DNA of 64,000 nt from UBA1952 sp965200035 (GTDB taxonomy: Bacteria > Bacteroidota > Bacteroidia > Chitinophagales > Chitinophagaceae). Within the stretch, counting starts at the first letter, position 1. Each line of letters begins with the position of its first letter. The notes beneath the pieces are model-generated. The model did no database searches and had not been told where the DNA came from. It saw nothing but the letters and a program-made list of their open reading frames with translations. Shown here in pieces: positions 7,848-17,043 of this stretch. Where the stretch lies: NCBI GenBank assembly GCA_965200035.1, contig OZ241334.1:2976001-3040000 (forward strand), in the 5' to 3' direction. The position numbers and the translations under genes were made by a program.

Positions 7848-8954
7848 ATGAAACACCAAGCTACACGCCGGTTTTATTGGCTTTTTTTATTGCTGCTGGC
7901 AGCACTTGCTACTCATCCCGGAAATGCTCAGCGGAAGAGAAAAATGGTAAAGGGAAATACCGAGCAGGGAATGGTGTTTCGCATCGAATCCTGCCTGGCC
8001 AATGAAGACCCGACCTGTTACATGAGCCTTTTCCCCGACATGGATACTTTTTCCAAAATGGTGATGGCATATACCGATTCCTCGTCGCGGGAATTTATAG
8101 AGATGGCCGCGTTGCAAATGCAGGCCACCCGGATGCTGGAAGCAGATTCTGCATTTCACGAGCGCCTGAAGAAGATGTTTGATGCCACCATTGTGCAAGG
8201 CAAGGAAGAGGGGGTGCATTGGAGCAGCATGATACCCGTGCGCTACGAACTGGTGAAAGCCATGCAAACGCGTAACGCTATGTATGAAAAGCTCGCGCCC
8301 AATCGCTTTACCGGCTATTATTACATGCAGGATGCCGTGACCAGGAAAACCTACGCTTTCGTAGTCAGCGAGATGATCCAGATTGGCGAAGAATGGTATG
8401 GCGGCTATGTGGGAGAGATTTATGAGGCAGGCAATAAAGACGATTACGAAGCGCAGCAGGTTCAGGCAAGGAAGGATAGAAAAGCAGGTAAAGTGCCGGA
8501 AAAGTCTGCCAAAGAAGACGTGCCGGAAGAATCGAAAGGTGAGGTCGAGGCCAATACTATGCAGAAGCAGGTAGCTGAGCGTAAGTTCTACACCGGGAAA
8601 TTTGATAACGAAATACCCGTACAGCTCTACGTGCGCTCGCTCAAAGGCACCTGTAAAGAAGGCATCTGTTCCTGGGAGGCGATGTATAAATTCGGCGATC
8701 AGGACGATTATATATTGCTCACAGTGACCAGAGAAGAAGACGGCGACTGGATATTCACAGAAGTGCCGCCAAACGGAAACATGGAGCTGAAGCTGAAAGG
8801 CAATAAATACACGGGCAACTGGACCGCCAGCGATAACCAGACCGGCTACGATGTAAAGCTGACCGAAGCGCCTGCCAGCGACAAAAAAGTAGCCACGCTG
8901 GATGAAGTATTTATGGACCTGCGAAAGAGCGGCGGTAAGAAAGAAGAGGAGTAA
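7848..8954 (+). CDS. Exported protein of unknown function
   Basis: A 368-residue protein with a clear signal peptide (WLFLLLLAALATHPGNAQ, residues about 11-28). The mature part has no domain I recognise. The central region (residues about 200-240) is rich in K, E and A and probably extended; the C-terminal third has alternating strands (RKFYTGKFDNEIPVQLYV, KLKGNKYTGNW) that suggest a small beta domain; the end is Lys/Glu-rich. It starts 30 bases after the arsC-like gene and is followed by a strong hairpin terminator. Confidence 0.7.
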   Translation: MKHQATRRFYWLFLLLLAALATHPGNAQRKRKMVKGNTEQGMVFRIESCLANEDPTCYMSLFPDMDTFSKMVMAYTDSSSREFIEMAALQMQATRMLEADSAFHERLKKMFDATIVQGKEEGVHWSSMIPVRYELVKAMQTRNAMYEKLAPNRFTGYYYMQDAVTRKTYAFVVSEMIQIGEEWYGGYVGEIYEAGNKDDYEAQQVQARKDRKAGKVPEKSAKEDVPEESKGEVEANTMQKQVAERKFYTGKFDNEIPVQLYVRSLKGTCKEGICSWEAMYKFGDQDDYILLTVTREEDGDWIFTEVPPNGNMELKLKGNKYTGNWTASDNQTGYDVKLTEAPASDKKVATLDEVFMDLRKSGGKKEEE

Positions 8955-8979
8955 TTAAGTCTATCTATAGAACGCGATA

Positions 8980-9006
8980 AAACCGGCTGCAACGCAGCCG
9001 GTTTAT
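8980..9006 (+). terminator. Bidirectional hairpin terminator
   Basis: The stem AACCGGCTGC / GCAGCCGGTT with loop AAC is followed by TTATTATTT on the plus strand and by a TTATCGCG run on the minus strand. It lies between the convergent genes ending at 8954 and 9025. Confidence 0.75.
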
Positions 9007-9024
9007 TATTTAACTAAACTTGTT

Positions 9025-10662
9025 TTACTTGAACTCGACCGGCAATTTCTTTTCCTTGCCATCCCTCATGATGATGATCGTGCTTTTTTGTCCTTCTTTC
9101 AGGTGGCTCAGCGCCTCCATATAGCTTTGCATCCCCTGTACTTTATCCTTACCCAGGCCAATAATGATATCGCCTGTCTGTAGCCCTGCACGGTAGCCCG
9201 GCTTGCCTTCAGACACGCCATCTACCCGAACGCCGCCATCATTGAAGCTGTAATCTGGCATAATACCCAGTGTGATCTTGAAGCGTACCCGCGTAGTGGC
9301 ATTCTCTTTTGTTGGGGTAAATGCTGGCCTCGGCGCAGCATCCATCCGTGTTATCACATCCTGTATAAAATGAATCACTTCTGCTTCGCCCGGATAATTG
9401 ATTTTGTCAGCATCATCGCTCGGCTTGTGATAATCGTGATGTGAGCCGGTAAAGAAAAAAAGCACAGGAATGCCTTTCGAATAAAAAGAAGAATGGTCAG
9501 AAGGGCCGATGCCGGCGCTGTCCACATTGATCTTAAAAACCTGGTCGCCTTCCGCTTTGATCGTGCTCCAGGCTGGTGAAGTACCAATGCCGCCCAGTGT
9601 GAGCGCGCGGGTAGTATCGTTCAGCCGTCCTACCATATCCATATTGAGCATGTAGGAAATGCGCGAGCTGTCTATATCTTCCTGCTTTACGAATGCTTTT
9701 GAGCCAAGCAGTCCAAGCTCTTCACCCGAAAAATTGATAAAGAGATAGTTGTAATGCTTCAGCTTGCTCTTCTTCAGCCAGCCGGCCAGGTGCAGCAAAG
9801 CCGCTGTACCGCTTGCATTATCATCTGCTCCATTATGAATCTGCTTTACTTTGCCTGCGTAAAGGCTATTGCCATCTTCGCCATAGCCCAGATGATCGTA
9901 GTGAGCACCCAGGATGACGGTATATTTTGCCTTATTGTCAATGTACGCCGCAATATTGTGGCCGGTAGATTCAGTCTTTTTCAGATGAATATCCAGCGCT
10001 ACAGAAATGCTCTCCGAATTATTGGATATAGAAGACGACCAGACTTTATAACCGGCAAAGGCAACCGGAATATCGATCGTTTCCAGATCGGAATGGCTGT
10101 TGAACTCCGGCGGATACTTTGCGCCATAGCTGTCATAGAAAACAACGCCGGTTGCGCCATCTTTAGCGGCTTTGCGCGCTTTTTCGAAAGCTTTTTTCTC
10201 CCAGTCAAAATGCGCATCTTCTGCTTCGCTACTGTTCTCATAAAGAGGTATCAGCCAGATGCCGCCCATCTCCATCACATCGGGCAACACATCTTCGTGA
10301 ACTGTTTTGCTGGCGCTAAATGGCAGCGGAAATACTTCTTTGAAATCACTGGTCTTAAAGCCGCCGATTGTAATGGCAGCAGCATCGCCGATCTCCTTAC
10401 CGTAAACGAATGGAAAAGGATGATTGTACCTGCCACCATAAGGCCTGACTTTCATCGACTCATAACGGTGAATGATGTAATCCCCGGCTTTCTGTTCGCC
10501 CGCAGAGGCCGTCCTTCTTCCTTCAAGCTCATCCGAAGCCAGATAAACAATATCGGCTTTTAATGCTTTGATGATTTTCTTGTCTGACTTCTGCCCGTAA
10601 GAGGTCACAGCGCTCAGCAGAAGCAGAGCAACGATAGACGGACGCTGAAAAAAGGAATACAT
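9025..10662 (-). CDS. M28 family metallopeptidase with C-terminal PDZ domain
   Basis: A 545-residue exported zinc peptidase. The signal peptide is residues 1-23 (VALLLLSAVTSYGQ). A PA-type insert region comes first. The M28 catalytic domain at about residues 230-430 shows the expected metal ligands and catalytic residues: LGAHYDHLG, NGADDNASG, NFSGEELGLLGS, NMDMVGRL and GSHHDYHKPSDDAD. The last 100 residues form a PDZ domain (YRAGLQTGDIIIGLGKDKV). M28 enzymes are aminopeptidases or carboxypeptidases acting in the periplasm or outside the cell. A TACTTTTG promoter box lies 18 bases before the start. Confidence 0.9.
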   Translation of the reverse strand: MYSFFQRPSIVALLLLSAVTSYGQKSDKKIIKALKADIVYLASDELEGRRTASAGEQKAGDYIIHRYESMKVRPYGGRYNHPFPFVYGKEIGDAAAITIGGFKTSDFKEVFPLPFSASKTVHEDVLPDVMEMGGIWLIPLYENSSEAEDAHFDWEKKAFEKARKAAKDGATGVVFYDSYGAKYPPEFNSHSDLETIDIPVAFAGYKVWSSSISNNSESISVALDIHLKKTESTGHNIAAYIDNKAKYTVILGAHYDHLGYGEDGNSLYAGKVKQIHNGADDNASGTAALLHLAGWLKKSKLKHYNYLFINFSGEELGLLGSKAFVKQEDIDSSRISYMLNMDMVGRLNDTTRALTLGGIGTSPAWSTIKAEGDQVFKINVDSAGIGPSDHSSFYSKGIPVLFFFTGSHHDYHKPSDDADKINYPGEAEVIHFIQDVITRMDAAPRPAFTPTKENATTRVRFKITLGIMPDYSFNDGGVRVDGVSEGKPGYRAGLQTGDIIIGLGKDKVQGMQSYMEALSHLKEGQKSTIIIMRDGKEKKLPVEFK

Positions 10663-10680
10663 AGCTCTCTGTTAGCAGCG

Positions 10681-10688
10681 CAAAAGTA
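10681..10688 (-). promoter_or_regulatory. Bacteroidota -7 promoter element TACTTTTG
   Basis: An exact TAnnTTTG match on the minus strand followed by CGC, ending 18 bases before the M28 peptidase start at 10662. Confidence 0.5.
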
Positions 10689-10744
10689 AGCCATAAAGGT
10701 TTCTATTGCCCGGAATAAAAGCTAATCCCCTGCGGGAATGTACG

Positions 10745-10780
10745 GCAAAAGAAAACCTGCACTCTTCTGAGAAGTGCAGG
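10745..10780 (-). terminator. Terminator after scpB
   Basis: On the minus strand, the stem CCTGCACTTCTC / GAAGAGTGCAGG (one mismatch region) is followed by TTTTCTTTT. It lies between scpB and the downstream M28 peptidase, so the two are probably separate transcripts. Confidence 0.7.
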
Positions 10781-10809
10781 CTCCTGTACTGACCATTCTA
10801 ACCTTCTTT

Positions 10810-11454
10810 CTATGCCTGTGAACCGGTAAGGCTGCCCTGTTCATCCACGAGCAGCCGGGCATCATCCGGCACCGCTTCTGCGGCGTCGGTAGGCATTACA
10901 ATGTCTATATTAAAAATGTCTTTGAGCTGGGGCAGTCCGGCAGGTGAATTGATGCCCAGATAATCCATGAATGTCTTCGACGTAGCATAGGTCAGCGGCT
11001 TGCCCACCACATCTTCTTTGCGGCCGGAGATAATGATCAGGTCTTTTTCCAAGAGTTTCTGCACTGAATAATCAGCGCTTACACCACGGATGAACTCCAC
11101 TTCGCTTTTGGTAATCGGCTGTTTGTAAGCAATGATCGCCAGCGTTTCCATAGCAGCAACGGAAAGCTTGCGGATGTGCTTGTCGCCATTGAGCTGCAAC
11201 ACTGTTTTGTGGTATTCTTTCTTAGTCAGGAATTGAAAACCTCCGCCGATTTCGCGCAGCCCAAACGGGTAAAACTCAGTATCATATTTTTCACGGATCG
11301 CCTCGATGCACGCAGACACACGGTCTTCTTCCAGCACCAGTTCCAGCGCCTGACCAATCAGATCAGAAAGCTCTGCCTGGGTAATAGGACGCTCGCTTGC
11401 AAAAATCATCGCCTCCACATGAGGCATCAGCTGTTCAATATCCATAACGGTCAC
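10810..11454 (-). CDS. scpB: Segregation and condensation protein ScpB
   Basis: A 214-residue kleisin-associated subunit of the SMC-ScpA-ScpB condensin that compacts and separates chromosomes. The two winged-helix domains are visible: HVEAMIFASERPITQAELSDL near the start, and then the highly conserved ETLAIIAYKQPITKSEVE with the VEFIRGVSADYSVQKLLEK region. The start could be the ATG at 11454 or the one three codons in (MDIEQLMPHVE, 11445), which gives the more typical N-terminus. scpA is not adjacent. A hairpin terminator follows. Confidence 0.93.
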   Translation of the reverse strand: MTVMDIEQLMPHVEAMIFASERPITQAELSDLIGQALELVLEEDRVSACIEAIREKYDTEFYPFGLREIGGGFQFLTKKEYHKTVLQLNGDKHIRKLSVAAMETLAIIAYKQPITKSEVEFIRGVSADYSVQKLLEKDLIIISGRKEDVVGKPLTYATSKTFMDYLGINSPAGLPQLKDIFNIDIVMPTDAAEAVPDDARLLVDEQGSLTGSQA

Positions 11455-11659
11455 AAAATCGTTTTCACCAACTAAAGTAACAGGTTGTGCATTGGCCGAA
11501 GGCGGAAGAAATACACAACTGTGGGTAACTAAGCGCAGCTATTCAGGCACTTATCCTACTGCGTCACACAAGTTACGGAAAACAAAGAGGACAGATATGG
11601 ACGCTATTTTTAATGATCCTGAAAAGTTGTTTAAAACTCAGGCGGTACAGGAGAAGGCT

Positions 11660-11667
11660 TAATTTTG
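11660..11667 (+). promoter_or_regulatory. Bacteroidota -7 promoter element TAATTTTG
   Basis: An exact TAnnTTTG match followed by CAG. It overlaps a possible TTG start at 11665, so a transcript from it could not use that start. This supports ATG 11764 for the MurF-Alr fusion, with a leader of roughly 90 bases. Confidence 0.45.
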
Positions 11668-11763
11668 CAGGCAAATAATCCGGCAGCAAACACGGTAAGC
11701 AAATTTGCAGACCGCGATCCGGAGACAAGATATTTTCAGCGCCATTATACTATTCCAGCTCAG

Positions 11764-14253
11764 ATGCACCCGATCGAAGAACTCAGAACTTTTTGCCACG
11801 GAACATGGCTCAGTCAACATAGCAATGCCATCATCTCAGAGTTGGCTATCGACAGCCGCAAGATCAATACTGCCGAAGAAACCCTGTTTATAGCCCTGAA
11901 AGCCCCCCACCGCGACGGACATTCATTCATCGAAAATGCCTATGCCGCTGGCGTGCGGAATTTTTTGGTCAGTGTACCTATGGAGCCGTTAAAGGATGCC
12001 AATATTATTCAGGTACCGGATACACTTGTTGCCCTGCAGCAGATTGCTGCCAGCCACCGTAAGAAATTCCATATTCCGGTCATCGGCATTACCGGTAGCA
12101 ATGGTAAGACGGTGGTGAAGGAATGGCTGTATCAGGTATTGAGCGAGGATTACCGGATGGTGCGCAGTCCCAAAAGCTATAATTCCCAGATAGGCGTGCC
12201 GCTTTCCGTATGGCTGATGGAGCCGGAGCATAATCTGGCCATCTTCGAAGCGGGTATATCACAGCCGGGTGAGATGGAGAAGCTGGAAAAGATCATCCTG
12301 CCCTCTATCGGCATCTTTACCAACATCGGCGAGGCGCATAGCGAAGGCTTCCTGAATGTGCGGCAGAAGATCAATGAAAAACTGCTGCTCTTCCGTCATG
12401 CAGAACAGCTTATTTATTGCAGGGATTATCCGCAGCTGAATGAGTGCATGGTGCAGTACTGGAATGGCGCCAAGAGTATACAGCCATTACAACTGTTTAC
12501 TTGGTCGCGGAAAAGCGGCGCTGATCTACACATCACTAGTCAGCACCGGGATGGCACCGGCACCAGAATTGAGGCCATTTATAAAGAAGCCTCAATTTCC
12601 ATCCGCATTCCATTCACCGATCCGGCCTCTATAGAGAATGCCATTCATTGCTGGTGCGTGCTATTATTGCTCGGAAAAAATCCAACGATCATTGAAGAAC
12701 GGATGCAGACCTTACAGCCTGTAGCCATGCGGCTTGAGCTGCGCCATGGTATCAACAACTGTACAGTCATTAATGATACCTATAATTCAGATCTTACCTC
12801 GCTGTATATAGCGCTCGACTATCTGGATCAGCAGAAGCAGCACAGCCAGCGCACCGTCATTCTCTCTGATATGCTGCAGGTGGCACGCCCGGATGGTGAG
12901 CTGTACGAAGAAGTAGCCGAAGCCATCAGCCGCAGATCGGTCAATCGGTTTATTGGCATTGGTCCGGCTCTGTATAAGCACAAAGCGGCCTTCCGGAAAT
13001 ACCACAGGGTGCGGAGCATTTTCTTTAAATCCACGACTGATTTTCTGAAGAAATTTCACCTGATGACTTTCGAAAAAGAGGCCATCCTGCTGAAAGGTGC
13101 GCGTACATTCCGTTTTGAAAAGATCAGCGCCCTGCTGGAAGATGAAATACACCAAACGGTACTATCCATCGACCTTTCCGCGTTGCGGCACAACTTCAAT
13201 GTATTTCGCAGGCAGATTGGTAAGAAAGTGAAGCTGATGGCGATGGTGAAGGCGTTTTCCTATGGCAGCGGCTCTTACGAAATCGCCTATGCGCTCCAGT
13301 ATGCCGGAGTAGATTATCTGTCGGTGGCCTATACGGATGAAGGCGTCACGCTGCGCAAAGCCGGCATCAATCTGCCCATCATGGTGATGAGCCCGGATGC
13401 CATTGCCTTTGACCGGATGATTGCCTGGAAGATGGAGCCGGAGATCTTTAATCTGCGCTCGCTGGAGGCCTTTTTGCAGATGGCGCAAACGCTTCAGGTG
13501 ACGGCTTATCCTATTCACGTTAAGCTTGATACGGGTATGCACCGCTTAGGCTTTATGGATCATGAGGTAGATGGATTGATTGCTGCGCTGAAAGATAATC
13601 CGCTGGTGAAAGTAGCCAGTATCTTCAGCCATCTTGCGGCAAGTGAGGATCAGAAGGAAGATGATTTCACGGAAAAGCAGGCAGCAGCATTTCAAAAAAT
13701 GAGTGACCGCATCATCGCTTCTTTAGGCTACGAGCCATTGCGCCATTTATGCAATACGGCAGGCATCGCCCGGCATCCGGAGCTGCACTATGATATGGTG
13801 CGCCTGGGTTTGGGCCTTTATGGCATTGACAGCAGCTCCACCTTACAGGAAGAGTTGCAGCAGATCAGCACACTTAAAACAACCATCGCCCAAATCAAAG
13901 AAATTCCCGCAGGCGATACGATAGGCTACGGACGCAAAGGAGGTGGGAATATCCCCTTGCGCATCGCCACTATCTCTATCGGCTATGCCGATGGCTATCC
14001 ACGTGCGTTGGGTCATGGCAAAGCCCATGTGCTGATTCACGGTAAGCCTGCGCCATTGGTTGGTGTAGTGTGCATGGATATGTGTATGGTAGATATTTCC
14101 GCTATTCCGGAAGCGACTGAGGGCGATGAAGCCATTGTATTCAGTCCCGAGCTGCCATTGACGCAGCTCGCAAGCTGGGCCAACACAATCCCTTACGAAA
14201 TGATGACCGGCATCTCGCAACGCGTCAAGCGGGTGTATGTAAATGAAGAATAA
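11764..14253 (+). CDS. Bifunctional MurF ligase / alanine racemase
   Basis: An 829-residue fusion. Residues 1 to about 455 form a MurF-type ligase, which adds D-Ala-D-Ala to UDP-MurNAc-tripeptide; the ATP loop is GITGSNGKT with Lys115. From about residue 465 (VLSIDLSALRHNFNVF) it is an alanine racemase with the PLP lysine Lys496 in MAMVKAFSYGSG, then HVKLDTGMHRLGF and GDTIGYGRKG. This makes D-alanine and uses its dipeptide in one protein. The fusion is known in Bacteroidota. A second, separate murF is encoded at 44138-45457, so the MurF half may be partly redundant or specialised. The upstream frame is open from TTG 11665, but a promoter box overlaps it; ATG 11764 (MHPIEELRTF) is preferred. 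Confidence 0.93.
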   Translation: MHPIEELRTFCHGTWLSQHSNAIISELAIDSRKINTAEETLFIALKAPHRDGHSFIENAYAAGVRNFLVSVPMEPLKDANIIQVPDTLVALQQIAASHRKKFHIPVIGITGSNGKTVVKEWLYQVLSEDYRMVRSPKSYNSQIGVPLSVWLMEPEHNLAIFEAGISQPGEMEKLEKIILPSIGIFTNIGEAHSEGFLNVRQKINEKLLLFRHAEQLIYCRDYPQLNECMVQYWNGAKSIQPLQLFTWSRKSGADLHITSQHRDGTGTRIEAIYKEASISIRIPFTDPASIENAIHCWCVLLLLGKNPTIIEERMQTLQPVAMRLELRHGINNCTVINDTYNSDLTSLYIALDYLDQQKQHSQRTVILSDMLQVARPDGELYEEVAEAISRRSVNRFIGIGPALYKHKAAFRKYHRVRSIFFKSTTDFLKKFHLMTFEKEAILLKGARTFRFEKISALLEDEIHQTVLSIDLSALRHNFNVFRRQIGKKVKLMAMVKAFSYGSGSYEIAYALQYAGVDYLSVAYTDEGVTLRKAGINLPIMVMSPDAIAFDRMIAWKMEPEIFNLRSLEAFLQMAQTLQVTAYPIHVKLDTGMHRLGFMDHEVDGLIAALKDNPLVKVASIFSHLAASEDQKEDDFTEKQAAAFQKMSDRIIASLGYEPLRHLCNTAGIARHPELHYDMVRLGLGLYGIDSSSTLQEELQQISTLKTTIAQIKEIPAGDTIGYGRKGGGNIPLRIATISIGYADGYPRALGHGKAHVLIHGKPAPLVGVVCMDMCMVDISAIPEATEGDEAIVFSPELPLTQLASWANTIPYEMMTGISQRVKRVYVNEE

Positions 14254-14268
14254 GATTTCTGGTCTGAA

Positions 14269-14349
14269 GGCCCGTAGGGCCGAAGCTTTGTTGGGAAATA
14301 ATAATGAATAAAGGAAGGGCGGCGCGTAGCGCTGTCAACCATACGGTAC
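14269..14349 (+). repeat. Intergenic palindromic element, copy 2
   Basis: Same arrangement as 7389-7470: GGCCCGTAGGGCC hairpin, GAAGCTTTGTTGGGAAATAA spacer, then GGGCGGCGCGTAGCGCTGTC and CAACC. Both copies sit directly after a plus-strand gene. Confidence 0.6.
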
Positions 14350-14423
14350 ATCGAAATTTATAATTACCGAATCCGAAATCCGGAATAGCCTAAATTGTGT
14401 AGATAATTAAATCAGCGTCTTTT

Positions 14424-16976
14424 ATGAATCGTTCTATCCGTTCGGTAGCAGTGGTGGGGTCAGGAGTAATGGGATCACGCATTGCGGCGCATTTTGCCGG
14501 CATCGGCGTCAGAGTATTGTTGCTGGATGTAGTGCCCAAAGAGCTGAATGATGCAGAAAAAGCGAAAGGATTGACGCTCGAAAGCAAAGCGGTAAGGAAC
14601 AGGATTGTAAACGATGCCTTGGCTGCCACTTTGAAAAGCAAACCCAGCGCTGTATTCACCAAAGAAGTGGCTACAGGAATCTCTACCGGAAATCTTGATG
14701 ATGATCTTCCGAAGATTGCAGACGCAGACTGGGTAATCGAAGTGGTGATTGAGAACTTAGGCATCAAGCAAAAAGTATTTGAGCAGATCGAGCGCTACCG
14801 CAGGCCGGGAACATTGATCACTTCCAACACATCCGGCATTCCCATTCATCTGATGAGCGAGGGCAGAAGCGAGGATTTTCAGCAGCATTTCTGCGGCACA
14901 CACTTTTTTAACCCGCCGCGCTATTTACGTTTGTTAGAGATCATTCCCGCGCCGAAAACAAAGCCGGAGATCATCGGTTTTCTGATGGATTATGGCGATC
15001 GTTTCCTGGGTAAGACGACTGTGTTGGGTAAGGATACACCGGCATTCATCGCCAACCGTGTCGGGGTATTTGGCTTCATGGCAGTATTCCATGCCATGCA
15101 GCAATTAGGACTGAATGTAGATGAGGTTGATACATTGACCGGATCAGTTATGGGCCGCCCGAAATCGGCCACTTTCCGCACCGGCGATATAGTGGGCCTA
15201 GACACACTGGTACACGTAGCCAAAGGGCTGGTAGAAAATGTGCCAAACGATGAAGCACTGGAGCTTTTTAAGCTACCGGGATTCTTGGAAAAAATGGTGG
15301 AGAATAAATGGCTTGGTGATAAAACGGGTCAGGGCTTCTACAAAAAAATAAAAACACAGCAGCTTCCCCTCCCCCCCACCGGAGAAGGCAGTAATGGCGG
15401 CCAAAATACGGGCAAGGATACTGCAGTGTCAGTCAATGAAGGAAAAGCAACCTTCACAAAATCGCCCGAGGAGCGCGGTGATGAAAAAAAGACTGCGCCC
15501 ATTGGAGGGACCGCTCAATCGGAAATACTGACGCTCAATCTCCAGACGATGGAGTACGGATCAAAGCAGAAGTCAAAGTTTGCAACGCTGGAAGCAGCAA
15601 AGCCTGTAGATGACCTGAAGCAGCGTTTGAAAATATTGTATGCCGGCAATGATAAAGCGGGTGAATTCTACCGTCTGTTCCACCACCTGCTGTTCTCCTA
15701 TATCTCCTTCCGCATTCCGGAAATATCCGATGAGTTGTATAAAATCGATGATGCGCTGAAAGCAGGCTTCGGATGGGAAATTGGCGCTTTCGAAAGCTGG
15801 GATGCGCTGGGCGTAGCCAAAGTATTGGAGCAGATGAATCAGGCCGGTATCAAAACGGCGCCATGGATACAGGAATTGCTCGATGCAGGCAATCAGACAT
15901 TCTACAAAACAGAAGGCGGACAGCGTAAATATTACGATATACCTTCTAAAAAGTACAAGCCCATTCCGGGCGCGGCGTCATACATCATCCTCGAGCATCT
16001 CGATGAAAAAATAGTATGGAAGAACAGTGCCTGCAAGCTGATCGACATTGGTGATGATGTGGTAGCGCTGAGCTGGAATACCAAGATGAACAGCATAGGC
16101 GGCGAAGTGCTCGAAGGTGTGATGCGCTCTGTAGCCATAGCGGAGGAGAATTATAAAGGCCTGATCGTTGCCAATGGCAGCGATAAGTTCAGTGCCGGTG
16201 CCAATGTAGGGCTCATCTTCATGTTTGCCGCAGAGCAGGAATACGACGAGCTCGACTTTGCCGTAAGGCAGTTTCAGAATACTACAATGCGACTGCGCTA
16301 TAGCAGTGTGCCGGTAGTGGTAGCGCCGCATGGCATGACGCTTGGCGGTGGCTGTGAAATGTGCCTGCATGCAGATGCCGTGCAGGCTGCCGCAGAATCT
16401 TATATCGGCTTGGTAGAATTGGGCGTTGGGCTTATTCCCGGTGGCGGCGGCACAAAAGAAATGGCCTTACGCGCTTCTGACCGCAATATTAAGGAAGACG
16501 TAGAGCTGAATTATCTGCAGCAGTTGTTTATCAACATTGGTACGGCAAAAGTATCAACCTCGGCGCATGAAGCGTATGAGCTGAGCATTCTGCGTAAAGG
16601 CACGGACAGCATATCTGTGAATCCTGACCGCCGCGTGGCGGATGCCCGGCGCAAAGTGCTCATGCTTCATGACCAGGGATATACACAGCCGAGCATGCGC
16701 ACAGATATCAAGGTGCAGGGCAGAACAGGGCTCGGGCCACTATTGGCCGGCCTGCACGGTATGCGCAGGGGAAATTATATTTCAGATTACGATCAGTTCA
16801 TTGCGGAAAAGCTGGCCTATGTAATGTGTGGTGGCGACCTAAGTCAGCCAACAATGGTCAGCGAGCAATATTTGCTTGATCTGGAGCGGGAAGCATTCCT
16901 TAGCCTCTGCGGGCAGCGAAAAACGCTCGAACGACTGCAAAGCATTCTGCAATCAGGCAAACCGCTGCGCAATTAA
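14424..16976 (+). CDS. 3-hydroxyacyl-CoA dehydrogenase / enoyl-CoA hydratase fusion
   Basis: An 850-residue beta-oxidation enzyme. The N-terminal NAD-binding fold has VAVVGSGVMGSRIAAHFAG, followed by the 3-hydroxyacyl-CoA dehydrogenase C-terminal domains (CGTHFFNPPRYLRLLEII). The C-terminal part from about residue 540 is a crotonase fold (SAGANVGLIFMFA, then GGGCEMCLHADAVQ, GLIPGGGGTKEMA). It hydrates enoyl-CoA and oxidises 3-hydroxyacyl-CoA. The dehydrogenase-first order matches FadN-type proteins rather than E. coli FadB. At about residues 311-367 there is an unusual proline-, glycine- and charge-rich insert (QQLPLPPTGEGSNGG and following), discussed as a finding. CoA-transferase genes lie 7 kb upstream. 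Confidence 0.9.
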   Translation: MNRSIRSVAVVGSGVMGSRIAAHFAGIGVRVLLLDVVPKELNDAEKAKGLTLESKAVRNRIVNDALAATLKSKPSAVFTKEVATGISTGNLDDDLPKIADADWVIEVVIENLGIKQKVFEQIERYRRPGTLITSNTSGIPIHLMSEGRSEDFQQHFCGTHFFNPPRYLRLLEIIPAPKTKPEIIGFLMDYGDRFLGKTTVLGKDTPAFIANRVGVFGFMAVFHAMQQLGLNVDEVDTLTGSVMGRPKSATFRTGDIVGLDTLVHVAKGLVENVPNDEALELFKLPGFLEKMVENKWLGDKTGQGFYKKIKTQQLPLPPTGEGSNGGQNTGKDTAVSVNEGKATFTKSPEERGDEKKTAPIGGTAQSEILTLNLQTMEYGSKQKSKFATLEAAKPVDDLKQRLKILYAGNDKAGEFYRLFHHLLFSYISFRIPEISDELYKIDDALKAGFGWEIGAFESWDALGVAKVLEQMNQAGIKTAPWIQELLDAGNQTFYKTEGGQRKYYDIPSKKYKPIPGAASYIILEHLDEKIVWKNSACKLIDIGDDVVALSWNTKMNSIGGEVLEGVMRSVAIAEENYKGLIVANGSDKFSAGANVGLIFMFAAEQEYDELDFAVRQFQNTTMRLRYSSVPVVVAPHGMTLGGGCEMCLHADAVQAAAESYIGLVELGVGLIPGGGGTKEMALRASDRNIKEDVELNYLQQLFINIGTAKVSTSAHEAYELSILRKGTDSISVNPDRRVADARRKVLMLHDQGYTQPSMRTDIKVQGRTGLGPLLAGLHGMRRGNYISDYDQFIAEKLAYVMCGGDLSQPTMVSEQYLLDLEREAFLSLCGQRKTLERLQSILQSGKPLRN

Positions 16977-16996
16977 GAAATATTTTCATTGACTGG

Positions 16997-17031
16997 AGCC
17001 TTCCATGCCATAAAATGCCGGAAGGCTTTTT
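16997..17031 (+). terminator. Terminator after the beta-oxidation fusion gene
   Basis: Stem AGCCTTCC / GGAAGGCT with a loop of about 16 bases, followed by TTTTTAAT. It starts 20 bases after the stop codon. Confidence 0.75.
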
Positions 17032-17043
17032 AATAAAAGTCCT

